Assembly (NCBI GenBank): GCA_023135135.1
Contig: JAGLTT010000066.1
Span: 1-5,282, forward strand
DNA from: Dehalococcoidales bacterium
GTDB lineage: Bacteria > Chloroflexota > Dehalococcoidia > Dehalococcoidales > RBG-16-60-22
Reading direction: 5' to 3'
Length of the DNA: 5,282 nt
The translations under genes were made by a program, and so were the position numbers. The notes beneath the pieces are model-generated. The model worked only from the letters and a program-made list of their open reading frames with translations, did not search any database and was not told the origin of the DNA. This document shows, piece by piece, positions 1 to 5,282 of the stretch (position 1 is its first letter; each line of letters opens with the position of its first letter).

Positions 1-2
1 AA

Positions 3-1556
3 ATGACCAGAAAGAATGCCATAACATTACTCGTGATACTGGCAATCTTCGGATTTGCCCTGTGGGCTATACTGCCTGTTGACTCCGAGAAACTCGGCAG
101 AAAGGGACTGCACCTCGGTCTCGACCTCGTCGGGGGCGTGCACCTCGTCTATGAGGCTGATGCTACCGAGAATGCCACCGAACTGGACAGGAATATGAAG
201 CGGGTCATAACCACTATTCAAAAACGTATCGATAAATACGGCGTCGCCGAGCCGGTAATTCAACAACTGGGAGACGACCGCGTCCTGATACAGCTACCAG
301 GGTTCACCGATATCGATGCTGCTAAGAGCCTGGTCGAGCAGACCGGCTTCCTCGAGTTCAGAGAGGTGGAATTAACCGATGAGCTTCAGCTGGTTACCCT
401 CGGTTATTACCTTGAACAAAGCCAGCTACAGTTTGCCGACAGGGGAGAACCCGGCGACCGGATATTCGTCATGAGTGTGACGAACGAGGAAGGCCAGGTA
501 GAAGACAGAACCGTCGCTTTCCTGGTTAAAGATAACGACGAGATTATGCTCACGGATGCGTCCGGAAATCCAGCCGATAGTACATCTTTACAGGAATTCT
601 CCGAAAGCCTGTCATGGATTCCAGCCACAGGTACGGACGGCACACACCTCACCGGCGACTTATTATCAGATGCCGCAGCCAGGATTGACCAGTCAGATGT
701 GGTCCCGGTATATGTGGTCAGCATTCAATGGAACAGTGAGGGTGCTATCATCTTCGACCAGATAGCCAGTAAACTGTTTAATGCGGGAGAATACGGCACA
801 CCACAGCGCGCCCTGGGTATCTTCCTCGATAATTCGCTACTCTCAGCCCCGCAAATTCGGCAACAGAGTTACCAGGGTAGCGGCCAGATTGAAGGTAGCT
901 TCACCCCTAATGAAGCGGAAGAGCTGGCTAACCTGCTTAAATCGGGCGCTCTGCCCATGCCGTTAAAGCAGCCGCCGCTCTACCAGGAGAAAGTCTCGGC
1001 CACGCTGGGAGCTAATTTCATCGAGATGAGCTGGATGGCCGGACTAATCGGCATAGTACTGGTTATGCTTTTTATGATTGCCTATTACCGCATACCCGGA
1101 TTGTTAGCCAGTCTGGCCCTGATATTCTATGTGGCGCTTGTCATGGCATTGTTCAAGCTGATTCCGGTTACACTCACGCTGGCGGGGCTGGGCGGCTTCA
1201 TCCTTTCCATCGGCATGGCCGTTGATGCTAATGTCCTCATCTTCGAGAGGATGAAGGAAGAACTGAGACTGGGGCGGACACTGGGCGCCGCGATAGAAGC
1301 CGGCTTCAATCGCGCCTGGTCGGCCATCAGGGACAGTAATGTAACCACGATAATCGTATGTGTTATTCTTTTCTGGCTGGGCAGCAGCATTATTGCCAGT
1401 GCGCCGGTAATGGGCTTCGCCCTGACTTTAGGTATCGGCGTGATAATAAGTATGTTTACCGCCATTCTGGTTACGCGCACACTGCTACGCCTGTTTATCC
1501 ACAGTCCTCTGGGCAAGAATAAAACGCTGTTCATTATAGACAGGGGCAAGAAATAA
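3..1556 (+). CDS. secD: Protein translocase subunit SecD
   Basis: SecD is an RND-fold inner-membrane protein that, with SecF, uses the proton gradient to help complete preprotein export through SecYEG. The 517-residue product has a short basic N terminus, TM1 at about 7-25, and then the family signature LGLDLxGG at 38-45. A large periplasmic region follows (about 46-340) and ends in the typical stretch from SAPQI (281-285) through GSGQIEGSF to LKSGALPMP (312-320). Five more membrane segments lie at about 344-498. TM4 carries IGMAVDAN (403-410) with the conserved acidic Asp408, followed by LIFERMKEE; the conserved WSAIRDSNVTT stretch is at 439-449. Residues 122-203 look like an insertion relative to compact SecD proteins. 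Only two bases precede the ATG, so the ribosome site is not visible; the start fits the family's usual short cytoplasmic N terminus. The stop overlaps the secF start by one base, indicating translational coupling. Identification is secure. Confidence 0.96.
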   Translation: MTRKNAITLLVILAIFGFALWAILPVDSEKLGRKGLHLGLDLVGGVHLVYEADATENATELDRNMKRVITTIQKRIDKYGVAEPVIQQLGDDRVLIQLPGFTDIDAAKSLVEQTGFLEFREVELTDELQLVTLGYYLEQSQLQFADRGEPGDRIFVMSVTNEEGQVEDRTVAFLVKDNDEIMLTDASGNPADSTSLQEFSESLSWIPATGTDGTHLTGDLLSDAAARIDQSDVVPVYVVSIQWNSEGAIIFDQIASKLFNAGEYGTPQRALGIFLDNSLLSAPQIRQQSYQGSGQIEGSFTPNEAEELANLLKSGALPMPLKQPPLYQEKVSATLGANFIEMSWMAGLIGIVLVMLFMIAYYRIPGLLASLALIFYVALVMALFKLIPVTLTLAGLGGFILSIGMAVDANVLIFERMKEELRLGRTLGAAIEAGFNRAWSAIRDSNVTTIIVCVILFWLGSSIIASAPVMGFALTLGIGVIISMFTAILVTRTLLRLFIHSPLGKNKTLFIIDRGKK

Positions 1557-2473
1557 TGTTTGATATAATCGGCAAAAGATTCTGGTTCTTTCTGATATCC
1601 GGGATAATAATTCTTGTCGGAATTATATCACTGCTGAGCGCCGGCCTGCCGTCAGGGATTGAATTCAGCAGCGGCTCCATGCTGACGGTAAAATTCGAAG
1701 AGCCGGTAGAATACGACCGGTTCAAAGAGGAAATGGTCAGCCTGGGTTATACCGATGCAATTATACAAAGCGCCGGTGAAGGACAGTTCGTAATCCGCAC
1801 GCATGAACTGAGCGACAGTGAAAAGGCGCAGTTAGAGGATTCTTTATCCGGGCGCTTCGGGCAGTTAACGGAGGCGCAGTTCTCCTCGGTTTCTCCGCAG
1901 GTTGCCTCGGAAACGGTAACTAATGCCGCAATCGCCGTGGCTATTGCGGCTGTCGGCATACTCCTCTACGTTACCTGGGCTTTCCGCCGCATGCCCCGGC
2001 CTCTCCACTACGGCGCATGTGCCATAGTAGCCCTGGTGCATGACGCCCTGATTGCCATGGGAGTGTTTTCCATTCTCGGCGCCCTGATGGGCTGGGAGAT
2101 TAACCTTATGTTTATCACCGGTCTCCTGGCTGTTATCGGCTATAGTGTCAATAACACCGTGGTTGTCTTCGACAGAATCCGGGAGAACCTGACCAAGGGA
2201 ATCGGCAACACCTTTGAAGCCGTGGTGAATAACAGTCTGGTAGAGACCCTGAGCCGTTCCGTGAATACCAGCATGACCACGTTGGTCGTCGTCCTGTCGT
2301 TACTCCTCTTTGTCGGGGCAACTATCCAGAATTTCGTCATCGTTCTTATCATCGGCATAATCTCCGGCACCTTCAGCTCTCTATGTATTGCGCCATCACT
2401 CCTGGTGGTATGGGACAAGAAAGAATGGGGCAGATTCATTCCGGGGCGCAAGCTTACCGTTAAGAAAGCCTGA
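1556..2473 (+). CDS. secF: Protein translocase subunit SecF
   Basis: SecF is the partner of SecD in the proton-driven Sec accessory complex of the inner membrane. The 305-residue product is normal in length for a stand-alone SecF. TM1 is at about 9-29, the periplasmic P4-type domain at about 30-120, and five more TM segments at about 122-286. The first periplasmic motif reads GIEFSSGSML (34-43), where the family usually has a GxDFxGG-like form. The TM4 signature is IGYSVNNTVVVFDRIREN (194-211). Asn200 stands where most SecF proteins have Asp (NDT), while Asp206-Arg207 and Arg234 in TLSRSVNTS are kept. The start ATG overlaps the secD stop (TAATG), with an AGGGG ribosome site at 1542-1546 inside the end of secD. 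Co-expression with secD is therefore very likely. The family call is secure; the effect of the Asn substitution is unknown. Confidence 0.95.
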   Translation: MFDIIGKRFWFFLISGIIILVGIISLLSAGLPSGIEFSSGSMLTVKFEEPVEYDRFKEEMVSLGYTDAIIQSAGEGQFVIRTHELSDSEKAQLEDSLSGRFGQLTEAQFSSVSPQVASETVTNAAIAVAIAAVGILLYVTWAFRRMPRPLHYGACAIVALVHDALIAMGVFSILGALMGWEINLMFITGLLAVIGYSVNNTVVVFDRIRENLTKGIGNTFEAVVNNSLVETLSRSVNTSMTTLVVVLSLLLFVGATIQNFVIVLIIGIISGTFSSLCIAPSLLVVWDKKEWGRFIPGRKLTVKKA

Positions 2474-2488
2474 TAGCAGGGTAAAACA

Positions 2489-3397
2489 ATGTTTTCCGGC
2501 AGAAGCGGCGCAGCCAAGCTCTCCATAATTATCGTCATTGTTCTGATAGGACTCAAGGTCGCTGTGGGTGTTATCACCGGCAGCCTGAGTGTTCTGGCGC
2601 AGGCGGCCGATAGTTTCCTGGACCTGTTTGCCATCAGCGTTACCTTCCTGGCCATACGCATTGCTGCCAGGCCCGCCGACGAGGAACACCCCTTCGGCCA
2701 CGGCAAGGCGGAGAACGTTGCCGCCATCATCCAGGCGATTTTAATATTCATCGCCGGTGGTTCCATCATCTACTCGGCGGTACGCCGCATACAGACCGAT
2801 GCCGTCCTGGAAATGACCGAGGCCGGTATCGTGGTGATGGCGGTCTCCATCATCGCCAGTATATTCCTGTCACGCTACCTGCTCAGGGTGGCCAAAAGGG
2901 AGGACTCGATGGCCCTGGAGGCCAATGCTCACAACATCGCCGCCGATGTTTATTCCGCCGCCGCGGTGTTCGTGGGACTCATTGCGGTCCGACTTACCGG
3001 ACTCGGCATCATCGACTCCGTTCTGGCCGGGCTGGTGGCGCTCTTTATCCTGAAAGTGGCTTTTAACGTGCTGAGACACTCTTTCGGGGGACTGGTGGAC
3101 ACGAAGCTGCCGGAGAGCGAGGAGAACAACATCAGGGCGGCCATCACGGAGCACTTCGGGGGAGAGGTAGTCAGCTTTCATAAGCTGCGCACCCGCAAGG
3201 CCGGCAGACAGCGCTACATCGACCTGCACCTGGTCATGCCCAAGCACGTCAGCATCGAAGAAGCCCACAATATGTGCAACCACCTGGAGATAGATATAAA
3301 GGTCAGGCTTGTCCACACCGACGTCACCATACACGTGGAACCCTGCGACGATAACTGCGATGCTTGCGACCTTACCTGCGAGGAACGGAAAAAGTAA
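2489..3397 (+). CDS. Cation diffusion facilitator (CDF) family divalent metal efflux transporter
   Basis: This inner-membrane exporter of divalent metal ions (Zn, Fe, Mn, Co or Cd; not decidable here) probably works as a proton antiporter, like FieF/YiiP. At 302 residues it is normal in length, with six TM segments over about 10-200 and a cytoplasmic dimerisation domain at about 205-286. TM2 carries D41-SFL-D45, two ligands of metal site A. The TM2-TM3 loop has D64, H67 and H71 in HPFGHGKAE, matching site B of FieF. TM5 has H148-N149-xxx-D153, where many CDFs have HxxxD or DxxxD. The C-terminal domain keeps H231, H247, H260, H282 and E284, positions that match the cytoplasmic metal site of FieF. 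It ends in a cysteine-rich tail with C286, C290, C293 and C297. The ATG lies 15 bp after secF, with only a weak AGGG upstream, so it probably depends on secDF readthrough. The family is certain; the substrate is not. Confidence 0.93.
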   Translation: MFSGRSGAAKLSIIIVIVLIGLKVAVGVITGSLSVLAQAADSFLDLFAISVTFLAIRIAARPADEEHPFGHGKAENVAAIIQAILIFIAGGSIIYSAVRRIQTDAVLEMTEAGIVVMAVSIIASIFLSRYLLRVAKREDSMALEANAHNIAADVYSAAAVFVGLIAVRLTGLGIIDSVLAGLVALFILKVAFNVLRHSFGGLVDTKLPESEENNIRAAITEHFGGEVVSFHKLRTRKAGRQRYIDLHLVMPKHVSIEEAHNMCNHLEIDIKVRLVHTDVTIHVEPCDDNCDACDLTCEERKK

Positions 3398-3417
3398 AAA
3401 GTCTGTTTACCCGTAGT

Positions 3418-4032
3418 TCACACGTAAGCAATAATCCCCTTCACAATGAACTGTCCGCCGAAGTAGAGCAGCGCCAGGCTCAGGACGATGAAGATCCACT
3501 CCTGTAGCTTTTCCCCCCAGAAGGAATGTGTTCTATAGACGGTGAATGAAACCAGCGAGAGCCAGACCAGGTCGCACAGCCAGTGCACCACGATGAAGAG
3601 AATCAGGCCCGAGGTACCGACCGCATCGAGGAAGGTCATCAGGAGCAGGCTGCCTACCGTCACCCACCACACCAGGAAGAACGGATTGAGCCCGCTCATG
3701 AGGATGCCGGCGACGAAGGCATTGTAGGTCGTGTCCTTGCCCTCTCTGGCGAGTTCTTTGCGGGCGCGGAACAACCCGATGCCCATCCAGGCAATCATGC
3801 CGCCGCCGAGCACGCTGAGCACCAGCTGCACGATTTCGTTCTGGAAGAACTGCGCCAGGCCGAAATATATCAGCAGTATCAGGGGCACCTCGATGACGGC
3901 GTGACCCAGGGATACCCACACGCCGGCCCACGGCGATTTCAGGCTCTTGGCCAGGGTCACGGCGAACATGGGCCCCGGCATCATCACGCCCGATAGTGAA
4001 GTTATGACAACCGTTCCTAAAGCTGCGAGCAT
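3418..4032 (-). CDS. LysE/RhtB family translocator (putative amino-acid or small-solute exporter)
   Basis: This is a predicted inner-membrane efflux protein of the LysE/RhtB superfamily, whose studied members export amino acids such as lysine, homoserine or threonine. The substrate cannot be inferred here. The 204-residue product has the family length and about six hydrophobic segments (roughly 5-23, 38-60, 67-89, 107-131, 140-165 and 178-200). The family's N-terminal motif is visible as MMPGPMFAVTLA (17-28). The mid-protein GLNPFFLVWWVTVG (114-127) contains the conserved Asn-Pro typical of the family, and the loop RARKELAREGKD (89-100) is the usual charged cytoplasmic segment. The ATG at 4032 is preceded by GAGGG (4039-4043) at a 6-base spacing, and an extended -10 promoter lies further upstream. 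It converges on the CDF gene and is transcribed divergently from the NurA-like gene, so it appears monocistronic. A link to either neighbour is not supported. Confidence 0.9.
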   Translation of the reverse strand: MLAALGTVVITSLSGVMMPGPMFAVTLAKSLKSPWAGVWVSLGHAVIEVPLILLIYFGLAQFFQNEIVQLVLSVLGGGMIAWMGIGLFRARKELAREGKDTTYNAFVAGILMSGLNPFFLVWWVTVGSLLLMTFLDAVGTSGLILFIVVHWLCDLVWLSLVSFTVYRTHSFWGEKLQEWIFIVLSLALLYFGGQFIVKGIIAYV

Positions 4033-4038
4033 AAAACA

Positions 4039-4043
4039 CCCTC
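4039..4043 (-). promoter_or_regulatory. Ribosome binding site of the LysE-type gene
   Basis: GAGGG on the minus strand lies 6 bases before the ATG at 4032. It supports this start over longer upstream readings. Confidence 0.6.
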
Positions 4044-4066
4044 AAAAAAACGATGACTCTTTTCCC

Positions 4067-4075
4067 ATTATAGCA
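4067..4075 (-). promoter_or_regulatory. Extended -10 promoter for the LysE-type gene
   Basis: On the minus strand this reads TGCTATAAT, an exact TGnTATAAT extended -10 element. No convincing -35 box is present 16-18 bases upstream, but extended -10 promoters can act without one. The predicted transcript would start near 4060, giving a leader of about 28 bases before the ATG at 4032. It is a motif match only. Confidence 0.6.
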
Positions 4076-4098
4076 TTTACGAGTGATTTTTACCTTGC

Positions 4099-4127
4099 TT
4101 GAGTTCACTTTCCTGTTGCACTATACT
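4099..4127 (+). promoter_or_regulatory. Sigma70-type promoter for the NurA-like gene
   Basis: TTGAGT (4099-4104, 4 of 6 matches to the -35 consensus) and TATACT (4122-4127, 5 of 6 matches to the -10 consensus) are separated by an ideal 17 bases. A start about 7 bases after the -10 box falls near 4134. The leader would then be only about 16 bases, just enough to hold the ribosome site. This arrangement agrees with the TTG start chosen for the gene. Confidence 0.55.
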
Positions 4128-4134
4128 TAGGCCG

Positions 4135-4140
4135 AAGGAG
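4135..4140 (+). promoter_or_regulatory. Ribosome binding site that decides the TTG start of the NurA-like gene
   Basis: AAGGAG is a strong Shine-Dalgarno match ending 9 bases before TTG at 4150-4152. No ATG or GTG lies in frame between the upstream stop (TGA at 4084-4086) and this TTG. The other in-frame TTG (4099) has no ribosome site and overlaps the promoter. Confidence 0.7.
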
Positions 4141-4149
4141 AACGAAGAA

Positions 4150-5282
4150 TTGTCACTGGACCTGACCAAGGTAGCGGCGCAGGTCGTCGCCATGATTTCC
4201 GGACTTAAAGACACCCGCGCCGAACGCGAAAAACGCCTTAAGTTCGCCCTGGAAACCATCGGCAGCCCGGCTATCGACCTGGATGCCTTGAAGAAGAAAT
4301 GCACCGCCGCTAAAACGACCTGGCTGGTGGCCGAACTGGTGGACGGACTGGCACAGCCCTATCCCCTACCCCCCACCCCCGCCGACTTCACCGTCATGGC
4401 CAGCGACGGCTCACACATCGACGTCGACCGCCATCATTCCACACGATGCTACCTGATTAATATCGGCTCGGCGGCTATTACCTACGGCAGCCAGCCGGAT
4501 GCTTCTCTTTCGAGCTTTCCCCGCCTCTACTCCGATGATAAAGAACTAGTAATCACCCCACCCGGGGGCGGCCGCGAGCAGGTAGTTGAGGGGACAATCC
4601 TGGGCATTAAGCGCGGCATCGAGGAATGCCGCCATCTGGCCGACCTTGCCGCCGGACAGCCTGCCGGCACTGATACGCTGGCGCTACTCGACGGCACGCT
4701 GATACTCTGGGGTCTGGAGGCCTACCCGGAGTTCGTCACCGATGTCCTGCTGGTCAACGGCCTGCTGAAATATCTCGACGCCATGAGAAAGCTCAACGGT
4801 GAAAGGAAGGTCGCCCTCGCCAGCTACATCAGCTTTCCCCGCAGCACGGACGTCGTTAATGTGCTGAGGGTGGCTATCTGCCCTAACGATATTCCCGACT
4901 GCGACCGCGATTGCCCGCCGGGTAAGGAGCGCGATTGCGAGGCGGTGGCCGGCGTGCGCGACCGCGACCTCTTTATCAATCTGCTGGAAAGCGGTGAAAG
5001 GTCGGCGCTGTTTATCAGTCCGTCGAAGATAGTCAAAGAACGCTACGGGGAGCACCGCGTCCATTTTTTCTACCTGAGAGTGGGCGACGAGATAGCCAGA
5101 ATCGAGATTCCGCAATGGGTGGCCGAGAGCGAGCCTTTGCTCAACCTCACCCACAGCCTGGCACTCGACCAGTGTCAACGCGGGCACGGCTACCCGGTCG
5201 TCCTCAGCGAGGCCCACGAGCAGGCGGTGGTCACCGGCGCGGATAGAGAAAACTTCTGGGAACTGGTAGAATCGTCACTGGT
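4150..5282 (+). CDS. NurA-domain protein (predicted 5'-3' nuclease), 3' end missing
   Basis: NurA proteins are Mn-dependent RNase-H-fold nucleases that usually act with the hexameric ATPase HerA in DNA end resection or defence. The frame stays open from TTG at 4150 to the window edge: 377 codons, no stop, so the C terminus is missing. After a helical, charged N-terminal region (about 1-70), the first NurA acidic motif is MASDGSHID (83-91) with Asp86. The second is LLDGTLI (179-185) with Asp181. The C-terminal motif SEAHEQAVVTGADRENFW (353-370), with His356, matches what I recall of bacterial NurA-domain proteins. Between them, CPNDIPDCDRDC and a further Cys give C244, C251, C255 and C263, a possible metal or Fe-S site. 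Start choice rests on the AAGGAG site and promoter just upstream. A herA partner would be expected nearby but is not in view. The domain call is from motif recognition, without an alignment; nuclease activity is inferred. Confidence 0.8.
   Translation, partial: MSLDLTKVAAQVVAMISGLKDTRAEREKRLKFALETIGSPAIDLDALKKKCTAAKTTWLVAELVDGLAQPYPLPPTPADFTVMASDGSHIDVDRHHSTRCYLINIGSAAITYGSQPDASLSSFPRLYSDDKELVITPPGGGREQVVEGTILGIKRGIEECRHLADLAAGQPAGTDTLALLDGTLILWGLEAYPEFVTDVLLVNGLLKYLDAMRKLNGERKVALASYISFPRSTDVVNVLRVAICPNDIPDCDRDCPPGKERDCEAVAGVRDRDLFINLLESGERSALFISPSKIVKERYGEHRVHFFYLRVGDEIARIEIPQWVAESEPLLNLTHSLALDQCQRGHGYPVVLSEAHEQAVVTGADRENFWELVESSL

Larger units (their letters stand above)
4033..4149. promoter_or_regulatory. 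Divergent intergenic control region between the LysE-type exporter and the NurA-like gene
   Basis: This 117-bp region is the only real gap between genes in the window and is AT-rich compared with its flanks. It contains back-to-back promoters for the leftward exporter and the rightward NurA-like gene, listed separately. Between them are a short direct repeat TTTAC (4076-4080 and 4089-4093) and a 5-bp inverted repeat, AGTGA (4082-4086) and TCACT (4105-4109). These could form part of an operator, but they are short enough to be chance. No riboswitch-like leader or terminator is visible. Confidence 0.7.

Noticed and set aside
2140..2769. A 209-codon minus-strand open frame across the secF/CDF junction.
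   Set aside because: It is antisense to two clearly recognised genes, has low-complexity composition (Met, Arg, Thr, Leu) and no supported start region.
3344..3381. Four TGCGA direct repeats near the end of the CDF gene as a possible DNA repeat element.
   Set aside because: Each is a Cys codon followed by Asp or Glu in frame, so the repeat is explained by the protein's cysteine-rich tail.
3398..3417. A possible bidirectional terminator between the convergent CDF and LysE-type genes.
   Set aside because: Only a 4-bp pairing (TTAC with GTAA) can be found around the gap, with no GC-rich stem or T-run. Termination must occur inside the opposite gene or by another mechanism.
3533..4108. Long open frames overlapping the LysE-type gene, on the same strand in another frame and on the opposite strand.
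   Set aside because: Their translations are rich in Arg, His, Gly and Pro with no hydrophobic or domain pattern, whereas the 3418-4032 minus-strand frame gives a clear LysE-family protein.
4545..4577. ACTAGT, CCCGGG and GCGGCCGC-like sites close together, resembling a cloning polylinker.
   Set aside because: The order and spacing differ from common vectors, and the stretch is in frame within the NurA-like gene without disturbing it. It is a chance feature of GC-rich codons.
4684..5217. A 177-codon minus-strand open frame opposite the NurA-like gene.
   Set aside because: The plus-strand frame contains recognisable NurA motifs and a good promoter and ribosome site; the antisense frame is a codon-bias shadow.

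Overview
This window looks like a housekeeping segment of a bacterial chromosome with intermediate GC content. Five protein genes fill it almost completely. The most likely source is a Chloroflexota (Dehalococcoidia-like) bacterium. That assignment is inference: it rests on separate, adjacent secD and secF genes of this sequence type, a CDF metal transporter with an 'EPC' cysteine-rich tail, and a bacterial NurA-domain protein with a cysteine cluster. No rRNA or other taxonomic marker is present.

Layout: secD (3-1556, +) and secF (1556-2473, +) overlap by one base (TAATG). A cation diffusion facilitator (CDF) metal efflux gene (2489-3397, +) follows 15 bp later, so the three probably share one transcript whose promoter lies left of the window. 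A LysE/RhtB-type exporter (4032-3418, -) converges on the CDF gene with a 20-bp gap and no visible terminator. A 117-bp divergent intergenic region (4033-4149) carries a good extended -10 promoter for the exporter and a sigma70-type promoter for the last gene. That gene is a NurA-domain nuclease-like protein starting at a TTG codon (4150, +); it runs off the right edge after 377 codons without a stop.

Function: SecD and SecF form the proton-driven membrane accessory of the Sec translocon. The CDF and LysE-type proteins are independent inner-membrane exporters (divalent metal; amino acid or related small solute). NurA proteins normally work with a HerA/FtsK-type hexameric ATPase in DNA end processing; any herA would lie beyond the right edge and cannot be seen.

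I do not see a new multi-gene system, mobile element, CRISPR array or RNA gene. The points worth a second look are at residue level: SecF has Asn where the family's intramembrane Asp is expected; the CDF protein has Asn149 (beside His148) at a TM5 metal-ligand position and a CX3CX2CX3C tail; the NurA-like protein has four cysteines that could bind a metal or Fe-S cluster; and SecD appears to carry an insertion of about 80 residues in its periplasmic head.
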